Shown: piece after piece, positions 8,998 to 17,405 of the stretch
Numbering within the stretch: the stretch's first letter is position 1
Layout of the letters: each line of letters begins with the position of its first letter
From: Algoriphagus aestuariicola
GTDB taxonomy: Bacteria; Bacteroidota; Bacteroidia; Cytophagales; Cyclobacteriaceae
Length of the DNA stretch: 64,000 bases
NCBI RefSeq assembly: GCF_017254835.1
Contig: NZ_JAFKCW010000002.1
Coordinates: 434,001 to 498,000, forward strand
Direction: 5' to 3'
Notes under the pieces: model-generated
Database searches by the model: none
Told to the model about the DNA's origin: nothing
Seen by the model: only the letters and a program-made list of their open reading frames with translations
Position numbers and translations under genes: made by a program

Positions 8998-9042
8998 CAA
9001 AGCTAGCTGATGTGCATCCATGAGTTCAGTAACATTTGTCAC
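8998..9042 (-). promoter_or_regulatory. rhodanese promoter: -7 box and Crp/Fnr-type palindrome
   Basis: The minus strand has TAGCTTTG (9005-8998), a match to TAnnTTTG, 17 bases before the start codon. No TTTG -33 box is present. Instead the imperfect palindrome GTAACATTTGTCAC (9029-9042) lies 23 bases upstream of the -7 box, which puts its centre near -41 to -43, the usual class II activator position for Crp/Fnr proteins. The same arrangement recurs at the TauE and regulator promoters. Confidence 0.68.
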
Positions 9043-9114
9043 CCAACAGGCACTGGACTTCATCATATTCATCCGTTACCGAATCTCTTCCGGGCTGGCG
9101 CCATTATTTGGAAA

Positions 9115-9921
9115 TTAGAGCGACATTAGTTCCTTGCCGATGATATAGATCCCCATGACTAACACAAACCATCCAAAACCTGTTTTCAGAGCCTTTTCGT
9201 TGATTTTTTTGGAAAGAGCGCTTCCAATAAATATCCCCCCTATTGACAAAGCGGTAAACACCAAGAGCAATTGCCAATCGATCGATTGGGTAGAAACATC
9301 CCCCAAAAATCCGATCAGGGACTTCGCCGCAATGATCAAAAGTGAAGTACCCACAGCCATCTTCATCGGTAGTTTTGCCAGCAATACCAAAGCCGGAATA
9401 ATCAAGAATCCTCCTCCTGCACCCACTACCCCAGTGACCAGGCCCACAACTGAGCCCTCCAGAGCTATCATGGGAAAATTGAAGCGTACTTTTTCATTTT
9501 CATCACAATCCACGCATTCTTTGTTGCGGATCATGGAGATCGACGCCGCAAGCATGATCAAGGCGAAAAAAACCATGATCCCAACGCTCTTAGAGACTGG
9601 ACTTTCTCCCGCAAAAAAAAGAGGATCCGGAAGCGCGAGCACGAGGTACTTTCTGGTCAGGAAAACGGCAACAAAAGAAGGAATCGCAAAGACCAGAGCC
9701 GTTTTATAATTGACCAAGCCCTTTTTCATAAAAGTCCCGGCTCCAACCAGCGACGTGGATCCAACCACAAAAAGCGAGTATGCGGTAGCCAGTAGGGGAT
9801 CAACGCCCAGAATATAAACCAAAACCGGTACTGTCAGGATGGATCCTCCACCGCCGATCAGTCCCAAACTAACTCCGATCATTACCGCCGCCGCAAATCC
9901 CAAAAGGCTTACAATGTCCAT
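9115..9921 (-). CDS. TauE/SafE family sulfite/organosulfur permease
   Basis: A 268-residue membrane protein with about eight helices and the glycine-rich TauE/SafE signatures, repeated once per half: GLIGGGGSILTVPVLVY near the N-terminus and VGAGGGFLIIPALVLLA in the centre. The family exports sulfite or sulfoacetate-type anions. A hydrophilic loop with CVDCDENE (a CxxC pair) lies between the halves, unusual enough to note. It is flanked by rhodanese and a Crp/Fnr regulator and has the shared palindrome promoter, so export of sulfite or sulfane-sulfur products is the likely role (inference). Confidence 0.87.
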   Translation of the reverse strand: MDIVSLLGFAAAVMIGVSLGLIGGGGSILTVPVLVYILGVDPLLATAYSLFVVGSTSLVGAGTFMKKGLVNYKTALVFAIPSFVAVFLTRKYLVLALPDPLFFAGESPVSKSVGIMVFFALIMLAASISMIRNKECVDCDENEKVRFNFPMIALEGSVVGLVTGVVGAGGGFLIIPALVLLAKLPMKMAVGTSLLIIAAKSLIGFLGDVSTQSIDWQLLLVFTALSIGGIFIGSALSKKINEKALKTGFGWFVLVMGIYIIGKELMSL

Positions 9922-9944
9922 TTCAATGCATTCTGTTTATGCTA

Positions 9945-9989
9945 CAAAAGTAAGGAGTGGCCTCCGCCAATGGCGGTAACAATTGTTAC
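9945..9989 (-). promoter_or_regulatory. tauE promoter: -7 box and perfect palindrome
   Basis: The minus strand has TACTTTTG (9952-9945), a perfect TAnnTTTG. Exactly 23 bases further upstream is the perfect 14-base palindrome GTAACAATTGTTAC (9976-9989). Spacing equals that at the rhodanese promoter. The start codon is 23 bases after the -7 box. The palindrome also lies 121 bases before the divergent universal stress gene and could act on both. Confidence 0.7.
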
Positions 9990-10110
9990 AATTCATAAAA
10001 AACCAGAGAGGACTGCATGACGATCCTCTTTGCCTCGGACACATTCACAAACCAGTGGATAGCTTTCGTACCTGGCGACAAAATCTTAAATTAGTGAAAA
10101 TCAAACCGCA

Positions 10111-10914
10111 ATGATCGTCATCGTCCCACTGGACTTCTCCGAAAACTCATTGAAGGCATTGGATTTTGCCATTTCCATTGCCGACAAACGAGATGGCAAG
10201 ATAACCCTTGTCCATGTGCTCAATGTTGCCTATGACTTTGCTTCGCAGACGGCAAACATTCTCGAGTCCATGTATATTGACGGGAAAAAGCTACTAAAAG
10301 AGACCTTGGATCGATATTCTGGAGCAGAAGTTGAAATGGACTACGAAATCTTGGAGGGGAATCCATCGATTAATATTGCAAGACTAGCAGCAGAGCGCGA
10401 GGCCACGCTTATTGTCATGGGGACTCAAGGAGCGAGCGGCATTAAAAAGAGCCTGGTAGGTTCCACGACCGTAAGCGTGGTACGGGAGGCAAATTGCCCA
10501 GTGCTTGTCGTCCCTGCCCAGGCTGAGATTTTACAGATCAAAAAAGTGACACTTGCGCTGGAATTTGCAAACCATGAGGAAAAATTCATTGACTGGATAG
10601 TGGACATGACCCGTCGTTGGGGGCTCGGATTGGAGATACTTCACGTTCAAACCAGTGCCGATTTCAAGGGGAACTTGGCAGTCTTGGGAATGGAGGGATA
10701 TCTTCAAAAGAAGTATCCAGATACCGTAGTAAGAATCCATACGTTCTACGCCAGCAGCGCTTCACAAGGCTTGGAACTATACCTCGATGAACATGACCAT
10801 ATGATCCTGGTGATGTGTCACCAGCACAAAAATCTCTGGGAGCAGATATTCCAAAAAAGCCAATCCATCGAAATGGCTTACCATACCCGAATTCCTCTTC
10901 TGATTATGAATTGA
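10111..10914 (+). CDS. universal stress protein, tandem UspA domains
   Basis: A 267-residue cytoplasmic protein made of two UspA-type halves. The first half keeps the ATP-binding pattern: IVPLDFSENSLKAL at the N-terminus, then VMGTQGASG and SLVGSTTVSVVREANCPVLV (the G2xG9xG(S/T) motif). The second half is degenerate and lacks a clear glycine loop. Tandem Usp proteins of this type are common in Bacteroidota. A TAAATTAG -7-like box lies 16 bases upstream (10087-10094). The gene converges on the Crp/Fnr regulator with 2 bases between stop codons, and its position inside the sulfur cluster suggests induction under the same stress (inference). Confidence 0.88.
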   Translation: MIVIVPLDFSENSLKALDFAISIADKRDGKITLVHVLNVAYDFASQTANILESMYIDGKKLLKETLDRYSGAEVEMDYEILEGNPSINIARLAAEREATLIVMGTQGASGIKKSLVGSTTVSVVREANCPVLVVPAQAEILQIKKVTLALEFANHEEKFIDWIVDMTRRWGLGLEILHVQTSADFKGNLAVLGMEGYLQKKYPDTVVRIHTFYASSASQGLELYLDEHDHMILVMCHQHKNLWEQIFQKSQSIEMAYHTRIPLLIMN

Positions 10915-10916
10915 CG

Positions 10917-11573
10917 TTATCTCGCGATCAATTCCTCAAAATCATCCCGGATATAGATAATGTTTCGGCCAAGTTCTATCCATTTTTTCTTTTCCAACTG
11001 CTTTAACAAACGCGACACGACTTCCCTTGATGTTCCCAGTTCGTTGGCGATTTCCTGGTGGGTGGTATGCAGTTCGTTGGCTTTGTACTGCTTCATTTTT
11101 GTCACCAGATAGCGCATCAAGCGCTCATCCATACGCTTAAATGCAACCGCATCCAAAGCAACCAGTAGTTCCTGAAAGCGACGTTGATATGTAGTGGACA
11201 CAAAATCCTTCCACTGCCTGAAATCCTCCGAGAACTGCTCGTGGGTTTGTATGGGAATGAAAACCATCAAGGCGTCCTCTTCAACCACCGCCTTGATCTC
11301 GCTCGGTTTGGAAGCCGAACAGCAGGTAAGGGAAAGCGCACAGGTCTCTCCAGGATCGAGGTAATACAGGAAGAGTTCTTTTCCATCCTCGTCCATCCTC
11401 AGGATTTTAGCCGAGCCCTCTAGAACGAGCGGAACCGCTTTGATGAATTGTCCTGGCTCCATCAGGACCTTTCCCGCAGGCAAGGAAATGACTTGACCCG
11501 AGTTCAGGATGGCTTTCAGCAGATTGGGATCGGTGAAGTTGGGAAAAGCTTCCCGAAGTTGTTCAACTGTCAT
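10917..11573 (-). CDS. Crp/Fnr family regulator with clustered cysteines
   Basis: The ATG at 11573 gives 218 residues, the normal family length; a longer upstream frame would run through the promoter. Residues 10-110 form the cyclic-nucleotide-type beta-roll (PAGKVLMEPGQF, then DGKELFLYYLDPGE). Residues 165-205 are the winged helix (HQEIANELGTSREVVSRLLK). The recognition helix has R183, E184 and R188 in Crp-like positions, which fits GTGA half-sites. Three cysteines, C78, C84 and C85 (ETCALSLTCC), sit where an effector could act; there is no Fnr-type N-terminal iron-sulfur motif. Likely autoregulated and controlling the rhodanese and TauE genes, perhaps in response to persulfide or redox (inference). 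Confidence 0.88.
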   Translation of the reverse strand: MTVEQLREAFPNFTDPNLLKAILNSGQVISLPAGKVLMEPGQFIKAVPLVLEGSAKILRMDEDGKELFLYYLDPGETCALSLTCCSASKPSEIKAVVEEDALMVFIPIQTHEQFSEDFRQWKDFVSTTYQRRFQELLVALDAVAFKRMDERLMRYLVTKMKQYKANELHTTHQEIANELGTSREVVSRLLKQLEKKKWIELGRNIIYIRDDFEELIAR

Positions 11574-11589
11574 TGTTTTTGGGTATTCA

Positions 11590-11633
11590 CAAAAGTCGGT
11601 TTTCCTATTAAGCAATGTAGTGATAAATGTCAC
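11590..11633 (-). promoter_or_regulatory. crp/fnr gene promoter with matching palindrome
   Basis: GTGATAAATGTCAC (11620-11633) matches the consensus GTRAYAWWTGTYAC of the two neighbouring promoters. The minus strand GACTTTTG at 11597-11590 is a one-mismatch -7 box, 22 bases downstream of the palindrome and 16 bases before the start codon. This suggests autoregulation by the encoded protein. Confidence 0.6.
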
Positions 11634-11729
11634 TGAGGAAACCCCATGTCCTTGTACCAGAATAACTCTTTTTATTTTCCCAACCATTCGTTCGCCAAAA
11701 AGGAAGTCACCCAGATCGCAAAGCCATTT

Positions 11730-13073
11730 TTACAAGGTCTCGTATCCTGGATTTTGTACTAAAGTTCCCGGCTCAGCCACCTGCAACTCATTTCTTGGTA
11801 TTGGAAATATCTTTCTGAAATCTGGCATCCCCAGGACTGCCTCCGCCCTATCAAACCTCACCAAATCAAAAAAACGGTGACCTTCGAAAGCCAATTCAAT
11901 CCTCCTCTCCTGAAGCAACGCATCGATAAAGGCATCCATGCTGGCCAAGGTCGTAATCGGGCTGATGCTAGCCCTCCCACGGATAGTATTAATATCTGTA
12001 AGTCCGCTGTTCGGATCTCCTGAAATCATCGCTGCAGCTTCTGCTCGAATTAAAATTATCTCTGCCAAACGGAATATTTTTGTGTTGTTTGCATTGGTTC
12101 CGTCCGTATACTTCAGGGTCCGGTTGGCATTTCTAGAGAAGCCATAATAATTCGCACGTTGATCTCCTGCCTCCGTAGCCCGGATCAAATCTTCATCTAG
12201 GTTGTATTCGTCTCTCCCTATGGTGTAGTCATTGAAGGAACTCTGATCTTGGTCGTTAAACTCCAAGTCAAATATCGTTTCATCCGTGATTTCGGTGGTA
12301 TAGTACAGTTCATCCAAATCGTCTACGAGGGCAAATCCACCCTCTTCGATGATCTCATCGGCCGCGGCTTTTGCTACTTCATAGTCTTTCTGATACAGCG
12401 CAACCCGGGCTCTCAGGGCCAAGGCCGCGTAATAGTTCATTGTTCCCGGATCCATGGATTCGGAAAGAAGCGAAAGAGCCAAATCCAGATCTTTGTTGAT
12501 CTGTGCATAGGTCTCCGCAACAGTACTTCTAGGAATTGCCGGAATCCGATTGAAATCGTTTTCCGGAATCGGCAACAACAACAATGGAAGCCCAAATTCG
12601 GAACTTGGGATATAATGTTCTCCAAACACCCGTAGCAGATCAAAATATGCCAAGGCCCTCAAGGCATGGGCTTGCCCAAGTACATCCTCTTCATTGGCGA
12701 AATTGGGATCATCCAGCCCAGGAACACCCTCAATCAGCAAGTTGGTCGAATTGATCACCCGGTACATCACTGGCCAGGATTCCGTGACAAACACATTGGT
12801 GAACGGAACTGTCTTCTGATCAATCTCAAATTGGGAATCGTAAAATCCCTGAAAAATTGCATTATCGGCGATCAAATCCATGTTGAGAACATACTCCACA
12901 CCGTAGTAGTAGTCATCTCCCATGATGCTATACACCCCATTGAGAATGGCATTTGCTGACGCTCCATCGACCAAGGCCATACTAGAATCCAGGGCGTCCT
13001 GAGGCTCCTGTTCCAGCACGTTACAAGCCCCCAATCCAAGTATCACCGCTAATATTGAAACTGTTTTTTTCAT
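11730..13073 (-). CDS. SusD/RagB family outer-membrane nutrient-binding lipoprotein
   Basis: A 447-residue protein with a lipoprotein signal (ILGLGAC, Cys17). It has the SusD layout: N-terminal TPR-like helices, QAHALRALAYFDLLRVFGEHY, a variable middle, and the C-terminal family end ERRIELAFEGHRFFDLVRF with the FPIPRNEL stretch. SusD proteins sit on the cell surface as a lid on the SusC channel. The gene follows susC by 12 bases. No glycoside hydrolase, peptidase or sulfatase is linked in the operon, so the imported substrate cannot be inferred from context. Confidence 0.94.
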   Translation of the reverse strand: MKKTVSILAVILGLGACNVLEQEPQDALDSSMALVDGASANAILNGVYSIMGDDYYYGVEYVLNMDLIADNAIFQGFYDSQFEIDQKTVPFTNVFVTESWPVMYRVINSTNLLIEGVPGLDDPNFANEEDVLGQAHALRALAYFDLLRVFGEHYIPSSEFGLPLLLLPIPENDFNRIPAIPRSTVAETYAQINKDLDLALSLLSESMDPGTMNYYAALALRARVALYQKDYEVAKAAADEIIEEGGFALVDDLDELYYTTEITDETIFDLEFNDQDQSSFNDYTIGRDEYNLDEDLIRATEAGDQRANYYGFSRNANRTLKYTDGTNANNTKIFRLAEIILIRAEAAAMISGDPNSGLTDINTIRGRASISPITTLASMDAFIDALLQERRIELAFEGHRFFDLVRFDRAEAVLGMPDFRKIFPIPRNELQVAEPGTLVQNPGYETL

Positions 13074-13085
13074 GATTTCTTAAGA

Positions 13086-16000
13086 TTAAAGCCCAATGTT
13101 GAAGCCAATGGAAAAACTCTTGGTCTGCGGGTAAGTTCCAAAATCAGCTCCCGCCGCCTGTGGATTCCGTGAATCCTGATTTACTTCCGGATCCAAGCCC
13201 GTATAACCGGTGAAGGTCAGCAGGTTTTGTCCCTGGATATAAACACGGAATTTACTCAGACCTATTTTTTCGACCATCTCTGGTGAAAAATTATAGCCCA
13301 AAGTCACGGTTTTCAACCTCAAAAATGATCCGTCTTCCAGCCATCGGGTAGAAAACTCTCTCCAGTTAACCGAACTGAGGGAAGCTCTTGGGATTTCAGC
13401 TTGATCTCCCGGCTCCATCCAGCGCTCATCGACCAGTTTGTGGTTGTTTCCGTCCGGCAAAGGAAAACCCGTTCCGATACGTGACCAGCCGAGGTTTTCG
13501 TACGACGCTCGGCTGTGATTGAAGATTTTGTTTCCCACCACAAACTGAAAGAACAAGCCCAGATCGAATCCTTTGTAGCTCAGGTTGTTGTTCCATCCAC
13601 CAAAAAAATCAGGCTGCGCATTCCCTACAATTCGTCGATCAGCGGAGTTGATAGCTCCGTCATCGTTGACATCTACCCACTTCATATTTCCTGTTTGGGG
13701 ATCTACCCCCTCGTGATCAATCAGGTAAAATGTACCAATCGGATGGCCTTCAGAAAGAATATGGGAGTCATTGACAATCTGATCATCCACTTCCAATTCC
13801 AACACTTTATTCCTTACCTGAGAAATATTGAAAGAACTGTTCCAGCCCAGCGGGCCATCCAGTACCACCCCTCCCAGCGTCAGTTCAAATCCCCTATTTT
13901 CGATTTTGCCGATATTTTCGGTAACGGTGGTAAAACCCGCAATCCCAGGAATCAGACGGTTTAGAAGCAGATCGTCAGTCGTTTTTATGAAATAATCCGC
14001 TGAAAGCATTATCCGGTCACCCCAGAATCCCATGTCCACACCAAAATCAAATTGTGCCGTCGTCTCCCAAGAGAGGTTGCTGTTGCTCAATTGAGTGGGA
14101 ACCAAGCCTGGGGTCTGGCGATAGGCTGCCACGCCAAAAAGGCCCCTCGAAGCAAAGTCTCCTATGCCATCCTGATTTCCCGTGATCCCGTAAGACACCC
14201 TCAATTTCAAGTCCGAAATCAGATCCTGTGACTGCATAAACTCCTCGTCCCCCATTCTCCAGGCAAACGATCCGGATGGGAAAAAACCAAAGCGAAAATT
14301 CTCGCCAAACCGGGAAGATCCATCAGCTCGCCCTGTGAATGTGAACAGATATTTGTATAAATAGGAATAGTTGACTCGCGCAAAATAGGAGGCCAAGCCC
14401 CAGTTGGTTCCATTGGTGGACCCGGCTGTAACCCTGGAGGCTACCGCGAGATTAGTAAACTGATCATTGGGATAACCTTGTGCCGTGATATCAGCGAATT
14501 TTCGGTTTGATTCCTGATAAGACAACCCCACCACCGCCGTCAGGGAATGTCTTTGCTCAAAATCCCTGGTATAGGTCAGATAGCTTTCTGCCAACCATGT
14601 AAAATCCTGAGTTGAACCATAGGTTCCTTGACCGTTGTAATCCGAATTTTGGGACTCGCGGGATATGATCGGAGTATAGGATTCATCGTCCAAATTGGTA
14701 TAGTCGATAGACATGGAGCCCCTTAGCGTCAACCCCTCTGACAAGGTTGCGTCGCCGTAAACTGTTCCCAGACTTCTTACCGTCCGCGTAAATCGGTAGT
14801 ACTCATTGGCTATCAGCACGGGATTGTCCAGCATCCACCAGCCAAAGTAGCTAAAAGGATCCGCGTAGCTTCCATCCTCTTCATAGACCGGCATCATGGG
14901 ATCTCCGGCAATGGTATTGATCACCACACCGTAGAGTGAATTGTCGTTGATGGTCCGATCCTGTATGGTGCGGTTCAAGTTCAAATTAGTCCCGACCTTC
15001 AACCAACTTTTGACCTGAGTATCCAAATTTACTCTACCCGAAATCCGCTCAAAGCCAGTTCCCAACTGCACTCCTTCTTGATTGAAGTATGCCAGGGAGG
15101 TGTAGTATTGGGTATTCTCTGTCCCACCCGATGCTGAAATATCATAGCTCTGAATGGGCGCATTTCTAAAAATGGCATCATACCAATGGGTATTTTGAAG
15201 ATCTGGATCTGCCGGATCCATCCCCCAAACATCCGTGATGTTATCGTACCCATAGCTCTCTCCTGCTCGGATATCCTGACGAATGGCATCGTTCATCAAT
15301 TCCAGATATTCCCGAGAGGAATGCATCTCGATTTCATTGGTAATGCTCTGGACACCATATAAGCCATTGATCTCTATCTTAGCCTCACCGGTCTTTCCCC
15401 TCTTGGTAGTAATCAGAACTACCCCGTTTGCGCCCCTGGAGCCGTAAATAGCCGTTGCTGACGCATCCTTCAGGATTTCTATAGATTCTATGTCACCGGG
15501 ATTGATATCCGCTAGGGAGTTCGTAGACTGGCCACCCGAGAAAAGACCCGATAGATCCTCCGAAATAATGGGAATCCCATCGATGACATAAAGCGGCTCG
15601 CTGGATGCCGAGAGGGAAGTATTCCCCCTGATTTGCATGGTAATACCGGCACCCGGCGTTCCAGAAGGTGAGGCGACAAATACGCCCGCGGCTCTGCCCT
15701 GCAAGGCATTGTCCAGAGACGCCATGGGGAGTCGTGCGATTTCCTCCCCTTTTACCGATCCGACGGAGCCTGTGAGATCCCGTTTGTTGGTCGTACCGTA
15801 GCCTACCACCAAAATTTCTCCCAAGGTGGTCTCATCCACCTCCAATACTACCTTAATGGATGTGTTATTTCCGATCAACACTTCTTGGGAGAGAAATCCG
15901 ACAAAAGAAAACACTAAAATATCCTCTGGATTTCCTTCGATTGAAAAATTACCATCCACATCAGTTATGGTCCCCTTGTTCGGATCGGACTTCAGGAACA

Positions 16001-16130
16001 CATTGACACCGGGCATCGGCAAATTGTCCTCTCCCGAGATCACTGTCCCCGTGACCGACTTGTCTTGTGCTTGAATCTCTCCCGACAACAGAATCCATCC
16101 AAGCAATACAGTAAGTAGCGTGAGTTTCAT
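13086..16130 (-). CDS. SusC/RagA family TonB-dependent outer-membrane receptor
   Basis: A 1014-residue protein with a signal peptide (ends GEIQA-Q), an N-terminal carboxypeptidase-D-like beta-sandwich (residues 22-105, VTGTVISGEDNLPMPGVNVF), a TonB plug (NKRDLTGSVGSVKGEEI, then SIEILKDASATAIYGSRGAN with GVVLITTKRGKTG) and a 22-strand barrel ending FSIGFNIGL. These are all marks of the SusC branch. It imports oligosaccharides or peptides with TonB energy. First gene of the susC-susD pair; no anti-sigma factor or hybrid sensor gene is adjacent, so its regulator is elsewhere. Confidence 0.95.
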   Translation of the reverse strand: MKLTLLTVLLGWILLSGEIQAQDKSVTGTVISGEDNLPMPGVNVFLKSDPNKGTITDVDGNFSIEGNPEDILVFSFVGFLSQEVLIGNNTSIKVVLEVDETTLGEILVVGYGTTNKRDLTGSVGSVKGEEIARLPMASLDNALQGRAAGVFVASPSGTPGAGITMQIRGNTSLSASSEPLYVIDGIPIISEDLSGLFSGGQSTNSLADINPGDIESIEILKDASATAIYGSRGANGVVLITTKRGKTGEAKIEINGLYGVQSITNEIEMHSSREYLELMNDAIRQDIRAGESYGYDNITDVWGMDPADPDLQNTHWYDAIFRNAPIQSYDISASGGTENTQYYTSLAYFNQEGVQLGTGFERISGRVNLDTQVKSWLKVGTNLNLNRTIQDRTINDNSLYGVVINTIAGDPMMPVYEEDGSYADPFSYFGWWMLDNPVLIANEYYRFTRTVRSLGTVYGDATLSEGLTLRGSMSIDYTNLDDESYTPIISRESQNSDYNGQGTYGSTQDFTWLAESYLTYTRDFEQRHSLTAVVGLSYQESNRKFADITAQGYPNDQFTNLAVASRVTAGSTNGTNWGLASYFARVNYSYLYKYLFTFTGRADGSSRFGENFRFGFFPSGSFAWRMGDEEFMQSQDLISDLKLRVSYGITGNQDGIGDFASRGLFGVAAYRQTPGLVPTQLSNSNLSWETTAQFDFGVDMGFWGDRIMLSADYFIKTTDDLLLNRLIPGIAGFTTVTENIGKIENRGFELTLGGVVLDGPLGWNSSFNISQVRNKVLELEVDDQIVNDSHILSEGHPIGTFYLIDHEGVDPQTGNMKWVDVNDDGAINSADRRIVGNAQPDFFGGWNNNLSYKGFDLGLFFQFVVGNKIFNHSRASYENLGWSRIGTGFPLPDGNNHKLVDERWMEPGDQAEIPRASLSSVNWREFSTRWLEDGSFLRLKTVTLGYNFSPEMVEKIGLSKFRVYIQGQNLLTFTGYTGLDPEVNQDSRNPQAAGADFGTYPQTKSFSIGFNIGL

Positions 16131-16474
16131 GCGACATCAATTGGTTTAGTTTATAAAAAAGTCTATATGAACACAATACAAAATAGTTTATTTTTTACAT
16201 AAACCACTCATTATCAAGGTCAATACTTTAATTTTTCAACAAAAACAGGTCAAAAATACCTCCTCTTTGAATTCTAATTTTGCCGCAAAAAAAAACGTTG
16301 AGTTCAAGGTTCTCTTGAACTCAAAAATGAAAAAGTCCAAAGAAAACTGGCTGAGTTGTCCGAATAACAACTCCCGAGCGGGATTCCCAAATTGATGTTA
16401 AGACCCGCCAAACACACCCTTTACCAAACGTCATCCTTTATCCTCAGATCCACGGCAAAAACGCAATCAGAAAA
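16131..16474. other. intergenic region between susC and the TIR-like gene
   Basis: This is the 5' region of susC plus the terminator of the upstream operon (16287-16324). A minus-strand TATTTTTG (16258-16251) matches the -7 box, but the nearest TTTG is 27 bases away, so the susC promoter is only tentative. The stretch 16325-16474 shows nothing else. Confidence 0.4.
16287..16324 (-). terminator. terminator of the CHAT/TIR-like operon
   Basis: A perfect 11-bp stem (TTGAGTTCAAG at 16298-16308 with CTTGAACTCAA at 16314-16324, loop GTTCT), followed on the minus strand by CG and nine T residues. It lies about 150 bases past the TIR-like gene and separates it from susC. Confidence 0.85.
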
Positions 16475-17374
16475 CTAGATCCTTTTCTCGATAAAATCTC
16501 TGATCGCCGACTCGATTGGCCGTATGTCCTCGCGGTCTTGAAGGGACAAATAGATGTTTCCGCCGAGATCTGCGGGCATCTTCGCTCCCTCCTCCAATAT
16601 GATTAGGACTTTGTCCCTCCCTTTGGCAGCGGTAAAAAAACCAGCCTCGAATACTACATTGTCCCTAGGTGCTGCTTTCATCTCATTTCCCTCCAACTGA
16701 TCATCTTTTGTAAAAAGGAAAATCCCTCCGCTGCACACTTTACTTGCCGTCTCAATTTCATCTATGATGATTCCAGCCGCGGCAAAATCAATCTCCCAGT
16801 TTCTGACCTTGATCCCAAGTCTATCCCTCAAGAAGGCGAGAACCGACATGGCAGTGTTGCGAGCTTTGCTGCTGTATCCCAGAAAAACATCAGACCTTTG
16901 GCTGACCTGGTCGTTCCAAATGCCAAAGCGCTGAAGGAAGGCGGAATTTTCTACCCAGTCCGCATTAGCATCGGTAGGGATATAGTGGATGGGGTGCCCA
17001 GCACCTGTCCAGGTTACCCCTCGATCGGCCACACCCCGCTCGGCCATGATGAAAAGCGGTAAATTCAAGACTGTGGCAATCGCCCCTTCGATCTGTGCAT
17101 ACTCACTCACGATACGCATTCTTGCACCTTCTTCTTCCTCGATCTCCCATCTCGGAAAGGCGATGACCACAGCTCCAACACACCTACCCATAATTTCTAT
17201 CAGGTTTTGAAAGGACCAAGAGAGGTAGGCAGCGGAGCCTTTGTGAAAAAACATCTCTGGCTCGAAGCCCTGATTTTCAATTTTCTTGATCACAGCTTTT
17301 TGGATCTCCATCCTCCGAGGATCCAAGATTTCCGGATTTACGAAACTGACAAATATCCTTCTTTTCCGATTCAT
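16475..17374 (-). CDS. TIR-like nucleotide-binding effector (Cap12/Pycsar-type TIR domain)
   Basis: A 299-residue protein in two halves. Residues 162-299 resemble the TIR-like domain called CD-NTase-associated protein 12/Pycsar effector TIR: DVFLGYSSKA at the first strand, then APRDNVVFEAGFFTAAKGRD and MPADLGGNIYLSL. E243 in the VVFEAG stretch is the best candidate for the catalytic Glu of NAD+ cleavage. Residues 6-115 look like a second Rossmann/TIR or deoxyribosyltransferase-like fold (RRIFVSF, VGAVVIAFPRW, SEYAQIEGAIA). No signal peptide or membrane segment. It starts 31 bases after the CHAT-hydrolase gene, hence one operon. NADase activity and a defence role are inference from the family. 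Confidence 0.78.
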   Translation of the reverse strand: MNRKRRIFVSFVNPEILDPRRMEIQKAVIKKIENQGFEPEMFFHKGSAAYLSWSFQNLIEIMGRCVGAVVIAFPRWEIEEEEGARMRIVSEYAQIEGAIATVLNLPLFIMAERGVADRGVTWTGAGHPIHYIPTDANADWVENSAFLQRFGIWNDQVSQRSDVFLGYSSKARNTAMSVLAFLRDRLGIKVRNWEIDFAAAGIIIDEIETASKVCSGGIFLFTKDDQLEGNEMKAAPRDNVVFEAGFFTAAKGRDKVLIILEEGAKMPADLGGNIYLSLQDREDIRPIESAIRDFIEKRI

Positions 17375-17405
17375 GACGATTTGAACTTGGGTCTAATAAG
17401 GCATA

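Noticed and set aside
16251-16258. Candidate susC -7 box TATTTTTG
   Set aside because: The nearest -33 TTTG is 27 bases away, outside the normal 17-23 range, so it was not listed as a promoter.
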